Source of the DNA: Victivallales bacterium
GTDB taxonomy: Bacteria > Verrucomicrobiota > Lentisphaeria > Oligosphaerales > Oligosphaeraceae
Assembly (NCBI GenBank): GCA_017417585.1
Contig: JAFPYX010000012.1
Span: 1 to 64,000, forward strand
Direction of reading: 5' to 3'
DNA length: 64,000 nt
Shown here: one piece after another, positions 6,912-15,208 of the stretch
Layout: every line of letters starts with the position of its first letter
How positions within the stretch are numbered: position 1 is the first letter of the stretch
Notes under the pieces: model-generated
Seen by the model: the letters and a program-made list of their open reading frames with translations, nothing else
Told to the model about the DNA's origin: nothing
The model's database searches: none
Made by a program: the position numbers and the translations under genes

Positions 6912-9314
6912 CTACCGCAATTCGACGCCGAGCTTCTTGACCAGGCCCTGGCGGAGCTTCTCCTGGAGCTGGTTCACCTCGTCGTCGGTGAAGGTCCTGG
7001 CGGGGTCCTGGTAGGTGATGGTATATGCCATCGACTGCTTGTCCGCGCCGAGCTTCTGCGCATCGGCAAAGAGATCGAAGAGCTCGACCTTCACAACGCC
7101 GGGGATCTTCAGACTCTTGATCGCCTCGGTGACCTGCAAGTTCGTGAGATTCGCGGGCGCCAGGAACGAGATGTCGCGCTCCACACCGGGGAATTGCGGC
7201 AAAGCCACATATTTCTTGGAGGGATGCGGCGCGGCATAGACGGCCTCCAGGTCAATGAGCGCCACATAGAGCTGATGGCGCATGCGGAAGCCCTTGGTCA
7301 GCGCAGGAACGACCGCGCCGAAGACCGCCAGCTCGCGCTTGTTGCGTGCGGTGATCTTCGCGCAGACTCCCTTCTGGAAGGCCGGGTGGTCAGCGGCCTC
7401 GCAGCGGTAGAACTCCGCCAGGCCATTGGCGTCCAGGAAGCCCTCCAAAATGCCCTTCAGCGTGTAGAAATCCGCCTCCTCGGTCTTCTCCTTGCCGAAG
7501 CGCTCCGGATGACGGCGGCCGCTGACCGCGATGCCGATCTGGAGCTTTTCGGCGGGTGCGCCATTCTCCATCTGGAAGACACGCCCCAGCTCGAAGAGCG
7601 CAAGGTCATGCTGGTTGTGCGAGACATTGTGGTGCACGACCGCCAGCAGCCCCGGCAGCATGGTCGGGCGCAGGAACGCCGTATCCGCGGAGATGGGGTT
7701 CGAGACCTTCAGCAGGTCGTCGGCGGTGAGCGTCGTGCCCGCCAGACATTGCGCCTCGGACCACATTGTGTAGTTCATGATTTCGTCCAGCCCCAGGGAG
7801 AGCAGCTTCGCGCGGGCATTCTCCTGCGGGAAGTACTTGTCCTCCTTGGCGGAGCCGCCCAGCGCGGCGACTGGCGTGGCCTCGGGAATCGCGTCCAGCC
7901 CCATCATCTGCGCGACCTCCTCGGCGAGGTCCACGGGCGCATGGAGGTCGAAGCGCCACCATGGCGTGGCAACGGTGAAGGAATCGCCTTCCTGCGCCGT
8001 GGTCTGGATGCCGCGGCGCGCCAGGAGCCCGACCACCTCGTCGGTGGAGAGCTTCAGCCCCAGCAGGTCGTTGATTCGGTTGGCGGAGGCGGTGATCGCC
8101 TCGCTCTGCCAGGGGCGCGGATAGCAGTCGATCGCCTCACCGAGCTGCTCTGCACCGGCCAGTTCGCAAAGTAGGCTTGCGGCGCGTGCGCTGGCCAACG
8201 CGGTGGTTTCGGGAGAGACGCCGCGCTCGTAGGTGTAGCTGGAGTCGGTGGCCTTGTTGAGGGCGCGGCTGGAGAGGCGGATGTTCGTGCGGTCGAAGGC
8301 GGCGGCCTCCAGCAGCACCGTGGTGGTGTTTTCGGTGATCATCGAGTTCTCGCCGCCCATGATGCCCGCCAGCGCCACGCCCTTCTCCGCATCCGCGATC
8401 AGCAGGTTCTCCGGGGTGAGCTTCAGCTTCGTGCCGTCCAGCGTGACGATCTCCTCGCCGTCATTCGCACGGCGCACGACAATCTGGTGCCCGGCCAGTT
8501 GACTCAGGTCAAAGGCGTGCAGCGGCTGGCCGTATTCGAGCATGATGTAGTTGGTGATGTCCACCACGTTGTTGATGGAGCGAAGGCCCACGGCCTCCAG
8601 GCGCTTCTTCATCCACTCCGGCGAAGGACCGACCTTGATGTTCGCGAAGACTCGGCCGATGTAGCGGCTGCAGAACTCCGGAGCGTCAATGCGGATGGAC
8701 GCGTAGTCGGAAGATTTCACCGCCGAATTGACCTTCACGGGCGTTTCGGGGTAGCGCAACGCATTGCCAGTCAGCGCGGAGATCTCGCGTGCGATGCCGA
8801 TGTGCGAGAGCCAGTCGGGGCGGTTCGGGGTCACTTCCCAGTCGATCACCGTGTCGCATTCGAAGAGTTCGCGGACGGACTTGCCCAGCGGCGTGTCCGG
8901 CGGCAGGATCAGCAGACCGTTGTGGTCTTCGGAAAGGCCGAGCTCCTTGGCGGAGCACATCATCCCGCAGGAGTCCACGCCGCGCAGCTTCGACTTCTTG
9001 ATCACGAAGCCGCCGCCAAAGTCCGTGCCGATGGTCGCCAGCGGGACGCGGCAGCCCGCGTCGCAGTTCGGCGCGCCGCAGACAATCTGCAGGGGTTCGC
9101 CAGTGCCGGGATCCACGGTGCACACGCTCATGTGGTCCGAGTTCGGGTGCGGGACGCGGGTGAGGATCTGGGCGACAATCACGCCCTCCGGGATGGTTCC
9201 CGTGGTCTCGATGCTCTCCGGCTCCAGCCCGGCGGAAGTCAGATGGTCGGCAAGTTCCTGGGCGCTCCACGAAATGTCGGTGTAGTCGCGCAGCCAATTC
9301 AAGGAAGTTTTCAT
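6912..9314 (-). CDS. pheT: Phenylalanyl-tRNA synthetase beta subunit
   Basis: PheT is the large subunit of the alpha2-beta2 enzyme that charges tRNA-Phe. The 800-residue length is normal. Seen in order: the start MKTSLNWLRDYTDI, the EMAP-II-like tRNA-binding domain (about 40-150, HPNSDHMSVCTVDPG, QIVCGAPNC), the B3/B4 editing domain (about 210-380, RYIGRVFANIKVGPSPEWMKKRL, MLEYGQPLHAFD), B5 (about 400-475), the catalytic-like domain (about 480-690) and a C-terminal anticodon-binding FDX-ACB domain (about 705-800, FPGVERDISFLAP). pheS is not adjacent, so subunit genes are separated here. A candidate promoter lies at 9384-9411. Confidence 0.97.
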   Translation of the reverse strand: MKTSLNWLRDYTDISWSAQELADHLTSAGLEPESIETTGTIPEGVIVAQILTRVPHPNSDHMSVCTVDPGTGEPLQIVCGAPNCDAGCRVPLATIGTDFGGGFVIKKSKLRGVDSCGMMCSAKELGLSEDHNGLLILPPDTPLGKSVRELFECDTVIDWEVTPNRPDWLSHIGIAREISALTGNALRYPETPVKVNSAVKSSDYASIRIDAPEFCSRYIGRVFANIKVGPSPEWMKKRLEAVGLRSINNVVDITNYIMLEYGQPLHAFDLSQLAGHQIVVRRANDGEEIVTLDGTKLKLTPENLLIADAEKGVALAGIMGGENSMITENTTTVLLEAAAFDRTNIRLSSRALNKATDSSYTYERGVSPETTALASARAASLLCELAGAEQLGEAIDCYPRPWQSEAITASANRINDLLGLKLSTDEVVGLLARRGIQTTAQEGDSFTVATPWWRFDLHAPVDLAEEVAQMMGLDAIPEATPVAALGGSAKEDKYFPQENARAKLLSLGLDEIMNYTMWSEAQCLAGTTLTADDLLKVSNPISADTAFLRPTMLPGLLAVVHHNVSHNQHDLALFELGRVFQMENGAPAEKLQIGIAVSGRRHPERFGKEKTEEADFYTLKGILEGFLDANGLAEFYRCEAADHPAFQKGVCAKITARNKRELAVFGAVVPALTKGFRMRHQLYVALIDLEAVYAAPHPSKKYVALPQFPGVERDISFLAPANLTNLQVTEAIKSLKIPGVVKVELFDLFADAQKLGADKQSMAYTITYQDPARTFTDDEVNQLQEKLRQGLVKKLGVELR

Positions 9315-9383
9315 GGATTTGGATTCGCCTTGTGGCGGGTTTTGAAAGTTATGGTGGTTTCCTGACGCAATGTGCTAATTCGT

Positions 9384-9411
9384 ACTATAAAGGCCTTTTC
9401 CAAACTCGCCG
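9384..9411 (-). promoter_or_regulatory. Candidate pheT promoter
   Basis: On the minus strand TATAGT (complement of 9384-9389) sits 16 bp after CGGCGA (9406-9411), within GGCGAGTTT...GAAA. The same layout recurs at 13648-13675 before a glycosidase gene. The -10 match is good; the -35 match to TTGACA is poor. Confidence 0.5.
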
Positions 9412-9468
9412 TGAAAAGCCCCGACAGATATTATATTGAGCCAGGTTCCATTCCAAACCATCCCGGCA

Positions 9469-10731
9469 ATGAAAACGACTCTCGCCTTCCCCGCGCTCCT
9501 TGTGCTCAGCATGACCATTCTCGCCCAATCCACGCCGCCTGCCATCTCGCCCAATCTCGCCCAGAAATTTCGTTTCGATGCGGACGGCAACTTTCGCGTG
9601 ATGCAAATCACCGACCCGCAGGGTGCCTACCCATTGGAACAGCCGGTCAAAGAGCTGATCCGGCAGGGCATCCGCAAATACCGCCCGTCGCTCATCATCC
9701 TGACCGGCGACAACACCGCCTGCTACAACCGGCATGGCGAATTCGAGCAGGCCGTCCACGAATTCATGGACATCTTCGTAGAGGAGCAGGTCCCCCACGC
9801 CATCACCTTCGGCAACCACGACTCCGAGCGCAAAGGAGCAGATTTCTACACCCGCCAAGAGCAGTATGACATCTATAAGCAAATCGGCGGCAATTATTTC
9901 GTGGACTTTGACATCCAAGAACTCTCCGGCGTGGGCAGCGGCGCCATCCCGGTTTACGCCTCCGACGGCACCGCACCGCTTTTCAACCTGATCGTGATGG
10001 ACTCCGGCGACTACCCGCCGCAGGGCGGCTACGACGGTTGCCGCACCGACCAGATCCGCTGGTACGAAGAGAATGCGGGCACTCTGCCCTGCCTCTGGTT
10101 CCAGCACATCATCGTCTGCGAGGTCAACAAGACCAACGTCCTCGTGCACATTCCCTCCCGCCCCGCCAACATCCAGCTCCTGGAAACCGAGGACACTGCG
10201 GAAGGCGACCCGGAGGGTTTCTTCAGCGAGCCGCTCAAACGCTGGATCAAGAAACTGCCAGAGACGGCAATATGGTCCGCCCCCCTTAAGCAATACATCC
10301 TTGCTGACGCCAACGCAGTCTGGGCAAATGCGCTGAAAATGTACATGATCCAGCCGGAGGGAACCGTCTGGAATGATGACGTGGCCGCCTTTGACCGCCT
10401 CGCCGAAGGCGTCGGCATCGGCGAGCTGAAGGAAAAGCCCTGCCCGCCGTCTTGGGAGGTCTATACCAACCCCGAGCACACCTATGAGGGGCGCACCCTC
10501 TACCAGAGCTGGCTCAAGATGGGCAACCTCAAGGGCGTCTATTTCGGTCACGACCACATGAACACCTTCGACGTGACCGACTGCAACGGCATCCGGCTCG
10601 GCTTCTGCAAGGCCGCCACGCTCTGCTCCTACAACGACGGCGACCCCGGCTTCCGCATCTTCGACATCCACGCCGATGCCACCTACGACACCCAAATCGT
10701 CACCGCCAGGCAACTAGGGATCATCAAGTAA
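9469..10731 (+). CDS. Secreted calcineurin-like metallophosphoesterase
   Basis: The protein (420 residues from the ATG at 9469) has a signal peptide (KTTLAFPALLVLSMTILA) and the metallophosphoesterase motif series: QITDPQ, LTGDN, FGNHDSE, a middle HII histidine, and GHDHMN near the C-terminus. These bind a two-metal centre that cleaves phosphoester bonds. The first motif, usually DxH, reads DPQ, replacing the histidine ligand with glutamine; the other ligands are intact. The overall layout resembles purple-acid-phosphatase-like (PAP29-type) phosphodiesterases. The TTG at 9436 would add 11 residues before the signal peptide, so the ATG is preferred. It diverges from pheT and converges with the following glycosidase gene. 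Confidence 0.85.
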   Translation: MKTTLAFPALLVLSMTILAQSTPPAISPNLAQKFRFDADGNFRVMQITDPQGAYPLEQPVKELIRQGIRKYRPSLIILTGDNTACYNRHGEFEQAVHEFMDIFVEEQVPHAITFGNHDSERKGADFYTRQEQYDIYKQIGGNYFVDFDIQELSGVGSGAIPVYASDGTAPLFNLIVMDSGDYPPQGGYDGCRTDQIRWYEENAGTLPCLWFQHIIVCEVNKTNVLVHIPSRPANIQLLETEDTAEGDPEGFFSEPLKRWIKKLPETAIWSAPLKQYILADANAVWANALKMYMIQPEGTVWNDDVAAFDRLAEGVGIGELKEKPCPPSWEVYTNPEHTYEGRTLYQSWLKMGNLKGVYFGHDHMNTFDVTDCNGIRLGFCKAATLCSYNDGDPGFRIFDIHADATYDTQIVTARQLGIIK

Positions 10732-10746
10732 GTCCGTATCCCCGGA

Positions 10747-13596
10747 TTATTTGTCGAAGTCACGGTCGCAATCGGCGGGAGTATATGGCACGGCGGTAAT
10801 TTGGTTGCCCCATGGTTCGCAACCATAAGCCCCCAGGACTTCGGCCTTCACCCAACCGTCCCGGCCATTCTTCGAGGCCTGGGTGCTCTCGCCGGACAGA
10901 ATCAGGGGTCCGTCTGAAAGTACCAGCGAAAAGAGCGCGCCACAGGGAGCGCCGCCGCCATCCATGCCCTTGACCACCAGTTCGTTCTCGCCCTCACGCA
11001 GGTACTTGAGGACGTCCAGGGTCCAGGCGCATTGCCATTCCTCCTGCCGCACCACCTCGTGGCCATTGATGGTGCACGTGAAATAGTCGTCCACCACGAC
11101 GGAGAGTACGGCGCTATTTATTTTTTGTAAATTGTTTATTCTAAATTTGTTACGTAAATATTCAACATCCCCGTCCGCAAGATTCTGGCCTGGATACCAG
11201 ACCCAGCTTGCCTTCTCGAAAGTCGTCGGCAGTTCGACCTTCTCGGCCAGCCGTTGCGTTGACGGGCGCTTCAAAGGCGGCGCGATGGTCTTGGCGGCAT
11301 CACGATAGATGTGGATTCCGTAGGGACCGAACTCCTCGGTGAAGGAACCATTCTCGGCAATCACATTGCGCCCTTCGCTGACGACCCGCAGTTTCGCCGG
11401 AAGCTTTCCCGTGAACGTGGCGGTGACTGGTTCGGGGGACTCGTTGAGGACAATCCAGAGGTCGTCGCCTTCTGCGGTGCGCTTCTGGCAGATGCGGATG
11501 GATTCCGCCTCGCAGGTGACTTCGCCCTCGATGGTGTCGCCCACCAGATAGCGCGAGAGCGCCTCGACTTCATGGAGATTCGCCGCCAGGTCCGCCACAA
11601 ACGGATGATCCGTCGGCACGCTCATTGTCCCCCAGTACATCAGACCGGTCGCGCCGTGGGAGATCGCCTCGTAGATCATGAAGCGCGTCTCCTCGCGGGT
11701 CGGGTAGATCATCACGCCGGACTTGTTCCACTTCCCCCAGGCGAAGCCCTGGAGGGTCATCCACAGCGGCCTGCGGCCGCGCACGACCTCGTCGCAGATG
11801 TCGGTGTATTTCCCCACGGAGGTCATCGTCTTGTCCGTGAGGTCGGAGTGTGAGTTCGGGCTGGGGATCGGGTAGATGTCCACGCCGTAGGTGTCGCAGG
11901 CATTCGCGTAGGGTCGCAGGTCTTCGGCCTTTCCGCGCGGCGCCTCGTTCAGGAAGACGGGATGGTAGGGGTCCAGCAGGCTCATCGTCTCGTAAAGGCG
12001 TTGGTAAGGCGCCACCGGCCGGCCGCTCCAGGCAGGTTCATCCGTGGAGAACCAGGCGATGGTGGAGGGATGGTTCATCGCCTCCACGATCTTTCCGGTC
12101 GGCTTCTCCAGCCAGGCGGACAATTCTTCGGGCGTGCGTTCCTTCTGCGCCTCGGAGGGCACCATCACCATCGCCAGCAGCCCGTAGTCCGCCAGCTTGT
12201 CCATCTGCGTGTAATTGCACAGTACCATGTTGAAGCCCATCTTGGCCATCATCTCTGCGGCCTCGGTGACGGAGTTCCCCTCGCCGAGATAGTTCCAGCT
12301 GCCAATCGGGAAGAAGGGTTCGCCGTCCACATACATCACGCGCCTGGAGTCGAAGGTGACCACATGCGCCCCCTCCGCCAATTGCGGCGGCGGGACCACG
12401 CGGAAATTCTTGGCGGCGGAGGCAATCACTTTCCCGTCCGCATCCAGCGCGACCGCCTCGATGGGATACTCGCCGACCTTCGCAGGCACGGCGAACTCGA
12501 AAGGCACCTCCGGAGCGCCTGGCTTCGAGAGCGTCTCGCCGTTGAAGGCAAAGCGCACTGTGGCGGCAGGAATGCTCAGGAAAGCCGCACCAGAGAACGC
12601 GCCTTGCGTGCCCGCCACGGTTGAATCATGATAGCTCCACGGGCAGTCCAGCGCAAGTTCGACCGGCAGCACCGGCGAGGTCGTCGGGACAAGCTTGATG
12701 TTGTCGAAATAAACCGTCCCGAGGTTCTTGAGCTCGCCGACGATGGTCACTTCCATGTCGCGGTCAGGCGTGAAGGTAAGGGACTTGTGCTGCCAGCTGG
12801 AGAACGAGTCCTGCCAGATTTCATTGCCGGGCAAAATGTTATCATCATCGTAGGCCGCCATGCGGAACCATGTCGCGCCCTGGATGTCCAGGAACTGTCG
12901 GTCCGTTCCGCCCTTCACGTCATACGAGAGCTTGTAGAGCTGGCCGCCTTTCACCTGGATGCCCGCCTGGGAGATCCGCGCGGTCGCCTCGGTGCCGTTA
13001 AGCTTCACCAGCTTGCCGTGCGCCTTGTCGCCAGAGTCCTCGGTCACGGCGTTCTCCAGCGTCCAGCACTTGTCGCCGGCATTGAACGAGCCGTTCTGCA
13101 ATTTCCCCGGCGTGACCTCCAGAACGGGCGCGGTGAACTCCACCTTCGAGCCCGTCTTCGCGCGGAAGACCGCGTATGGCTTGCTTCCCTGGTCGGGCAT
13201 GATTCCCGTCACCACCACATCCTGCCAGTCGCCGGTGCAGGTGAACTCCTTCAGCATGCACCAGTAGGAAGGCTCGCTGCGTTCGACATAGATGCACCCC
13301 TGGGCACCCGCCGCACCGCGAACCTTCGCCGTGAAACGGTACTCCACGCCATCTTCCATCGTGACGCCGTATTGCACCACATTTGCGTTGGCGTCCGACC
13401 GCGAAATCACCAGTCCTCTGCTGCCGTCGTCATACGAGACGACCTCGAACTCCACGCCACTCTGCGGTTCCCATGCGGCAGGCCAGGCTCCGTTGGACGC
13501 CTGCTCCGCCAGCGAGGCATTCCGCAGCAGATTATCGGCCTGGGCACAGGCACACGCGAACAATGCGGCAAGAATCGTCAAAAGGCGTTTGGACAT
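10747..13596 (-). CDS. Secreted glycosidase-like protein (TIM-barrel core with lectin-like flanks)
   Basis: The 949-residue protein starts with a signal peptide (MSKRLLTILAALFACACAQA). GGAGGAG lies 5 bases before the ATG at 13596, which is preferred to an in-frame codon 18 bp upstream. Two carbohydrate-binding-module-like jelly rolls (about 20-310; LLRNASLAEQASNGAWP and LQNGSFNAGDKCWTLEN start each) lead into a clan-GH-A-like barrel. Its features include YVDGEPFFPIGSWNY, MAKMGFNMV, the putative acid/base in WFSTDEP, and GVDIYPIP. A C-terminal galactose-binding-like domain (WVWYPGQNLADGD onward) resembles that of rhamnosidases. The family is not certain. A short AT-rich rare-codon patch (11114-11166) sits inside this last domain. 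Confidence 0.75.
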   Translation of the reverse strand: MSKRLLTILAALFACACAQADNLLRNASLAEQASNGAWPAAWEPQSGVEFEVVSYDDGSRGLVISRSDANANVVQYGVTMEDGVEYRFTAKVRGAAGAQGCIYVERSEPSYWCMLKEFTCTGDWQDVVVTGIMPDQGSKPYAVFRAKTGSKVEFTAPVLEVTPGKLQNGSFNAGDKCWTLENAVTEDSGDKAHGKLVKLNGTEATARISQAGIQVKGGQLYKLSYDVKGGTDRQFLDIQGATWFRMAAYDDDNILPGNEIWQDSFSSWQHKSLTFTPDRDMEVTIVGELKNLGTVYFDNIKLVPTTSPVLPVELALDCPWSYHDSTVAGTQGAFSGAAFLSIPAATVRFAFNGETLSKPGAPEVPFEFAVPAKVGEYPIEAVALDADGKVIASAAKNFRVVPPPQLAEGAHVVTFDSRRVMYVDGEPFFPIGSWNYLGEGNSVTEAAEMMAKMGFNMVLCNYTQMDKLADYGLLAMVMVPSEAQKERTPEELSAWLEKPTGKIVEAMNHPSTIAWFSTDEPAWSGRPVAPYQRLYETMSLLDPYHPVFLNEAPRGKAEDLRPYANACDTYGVDIYPIPSPNSHSDLTDKTMTSVGKYTDICDEVVRGRRPLWMTLQGFAWGKWNKSGVMIYPTREETRFMIYEAISHGATGLMYWGTMSVPTDHPFVADLAANLHEVEALSRYLVGDTIEGEVTCEAESIRICQKRTAEGDDLWIVLNESPEPVTATFTGKLPAKLRVVSEGRNVIAENGSFTEEFGPYGIHIYRDAAKTIAPPLKRPSTQRLAEKVELPTTFEKASWVWYPGQNLADGDVEYLRNKFRINNLQKINSAVLSVVVDDYFTCTINGHEVVRQEEWQCAWTLDVLKYLREGENELVVKGMDGGGAPCGALFSLVLSDGPLILSGESTQASKNGRDGWVKAEVLGAYGCEPWGNQITAVPYTPADCDRDFDK

Positions 13597-13647
13597 GAAT
13601 ACTCCTCCGGGCAAAAATGATTATGGGGTTGAAATGATGGCCTTCAT

Positions 13648-13675
13648 ACTATAGAGGAAATTTCAAAACTCGCCA
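13648..13675 (-). promoter_or_regulatory. Candidate promoter of the secreted glycosidase gene
   Basis: On the minus strand TATAGT (complement of 13648-13653) lies 16 bp after TGGCGA (13670-13675). The block GGCGAGTTTTGAAA is shared with the pheT upstream site, so the two genes may share a sigma factor or regulator. The 5' leader would be about 45 nt. Confidence 0.5.
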
Positions 13676-14827
13676 TCGAAATTTGCCTTTGCCTTCACTG
13701 CTGTCCGGTAAAAGTCCAATTCCCGCGGAACGTAAAAAAGTCAACGTCTGGCATTGGACCTGTCTCCGGCATCCCTGGCGGGCTGCGCGGCATCATTCCA
13801 GTCTCCCGGGCGGAGCGCCAGTGGCCTTCCGCCGGAAATCAGCCGGTTCGCAACGATGGATGGTGGGTTGCCCCCCAACCACCCGCCCTTTCAAATTTAA
13901 CGCACGGTGCCGAGGGATGCAAGCCCGTTCCCGAAAAGTCATCAAAGTCATTCAGAGACCAAGAAAGCCTGTGCTTTTCTGAGACGCGCAACAATTGTCG
14001 TAAAGCAATCTCTTTGAACGGTGAAGCAACCTTTTTGAACGGTGGGGAAACCTCTTTGAACGGCGGAAAGCCTACGATTTTTCCAATATGCAGAACAGAC
14101 TATAGTTGTTTGAACGGAAAAGCCTGTATTTTCCTAGAACGCGCCACGCCAGGGACATGGCCTGTGGCGGATTCAGGGAAACCGGCAAGCCTGACAGCGG
14201 CATTCCCGTTGTTTTCTAGGAAGATGTGGAAATCAGGCAAGTTGTCGGCGGCATTCCGGATTTTTGCCGGGCAGCGGTGTTTTGCCTTCGTCAAGATTGT
14301 GGCGGAACGAGTCGCCCTGTCTGCCATCCCATCCGCATCCAAAAACGGATTCCGCCGTAAATGGGCACGCTCCAATCCGCATTTCGGCGCATGCGTGCGT
14401 CGTGCCCTGCCCGTCACGCATGGCGTTCTGAAGTCTCCGCCGGATTCACCTAGCCACGCAGAAAACAGCGGAAGGCCGACGTCCGCCTTACTGACTTTGC
14501 GTGAAACCGCCACCAGCCTCCTCAGTCGCGGTCCGCAGGAACGTCCTGTGGCAGAACGAAGTAAATCGCTGCCTTTTGCCCTTTGTATTTTGTGGGGAAC
14601 CGACATCTGCCGGGCGGCAGTGATGCAGAATCGAAGGAACACCCTGCCGCAGATGGCACATACCCTGTTCCGTATTGCTGAAAACATCTTAAGTCACGTG
14701 AAATTCACCAATTTGGCGTTATGTTATCCATGATTTTTCCTCTTTCAGAACATTCCAAGTCCATCGGTCACGGACGGTTGTCCTCTCGTGTGCCGATTGC
14801 ATTTACCACCCACAAAATCATAACATC
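13676..14827. other. Gene-poor region of about 1.15 kb
   Basis: No ORF here is convincing. A 239-codon plus-strand frame (14014-14733) has no recognisable domain, no RBS and starts within tandem repeats; an overlapping minus-strand frame is equally long. Visible structure: three 21-bp tandem units at 14010-14072, a fourth partial unit near 14106, and a pair of related 29-bp segments at 13964-13992 and 14119-14147 (22 of 29 identical). The whole looks like decayed repeat DNA. A TTATCCATG near 14720 is only a weak DnaA-box match and is not supported by other boxes. Confidence 0.6.
14010..14072 (+). repeat. Three tandem 21-bp units
   Basis: Units at 14010-14030, 14031-14051 and 14052-14072 share the core TTTGAACGG followed by a purine-rich stretch and AAC. 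A partial unit precedes them (end at 14009) and the core TTTGAACGG recurs at 14109-14117. The 21-bp period equals two DNA turns, as in iterons or protein-binding arrays. Confidence 0.75.
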
Positions 14828-15061
14828 ATGGACAAGAAAGAAATCTTCGCAGACGGCATTGGGCAGATCCATTTCGCGGGCGGCATGGTCCGTTTTGACC
14901 TCGTGACCCTCCAGCCCGCCGAAGAGGGCAAGGCGCCTGTCCCCGAATCCCACACTCGTCTCATCATGCCCCCGCAGGGCTTCCTCGCCGCCTTCAACTC
15001 CATGCAGCAGCTCATCGACAAGCTCGTCGAAGCAGGCGTGCTGAAGAAAAATCAGCAATAA
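14828..15061 (+). CDS. Small conserved-looking protein of unknown function
   Basis: The 77-residue protein is not recognised with confidence. It reads like a compact folded protein: MDKKEIFADGIGQIHFAGGM, then a strand VRFDLVTLQP, a Pro/Glu loop, RLIMPPQGFLAAFNSM and a C-terminal amphipathic helix QLIDKLVEAGVLKK. The strand-loop-helix pattern with MPPQGF recalls DUF3467-type small proteins. There is no signal peptide. It directly precedes the O-heptosyltransferase gene (148 bp) on the same strand and could be its accessory. A heptad repeat tract begins inside its last codons and overlaps the stop. Confidence 0.65.
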   Translation: MDKKEIFADGIGQIHFAGGMVRFDLVTLQPAEEGKAPVPESHTRLIMPPQGFLAAFNSMQQLIDKLVEAGVLKKNQQ

Positions 15062-15084
15062 GCAATTGGCAATTGGCAATTAAC
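15050..15084 (+). repeat. Heptanucleotide tract (AATTGGC type)
   Basis: Five 7-bp units in register: AATCAGC, AATAAGC, AATTGGC twice, then AATTAAC. The tract starts inside the 3' end of the 77-residue gene and includes its stop codon. Confidence 0.8.
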
Positions 15085-15208
15085 AATCGCAGTGTTCTCC
15101 ACGGCGGCACCTAACGGACTGGTGAAATCCGAGACCAGCGGCCTTGGGTTTTAAGCCCAATTTGGTGTCTTCATGGTAGCTAGTGTTCATCTTTCAACTT
15201 TCGCGACA

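Noticed and set aside
14700-14730. A replication origin in the gene-poor region
   Set aside because: Only one poor DnaA-box-like sequence (TTATCCATG) is seen, and no dnaA, dnaN or AT-rich unwinding element is adjacent. The 21-bp repeats alone are insufficient.
14014-14733. A 239-codon frame in the gene-poor region
   Set aside because: It starts within 21-bp tandem repeats, has no RBS or domain, and an equally long frame exists on the opposite strand, so neither is supported.
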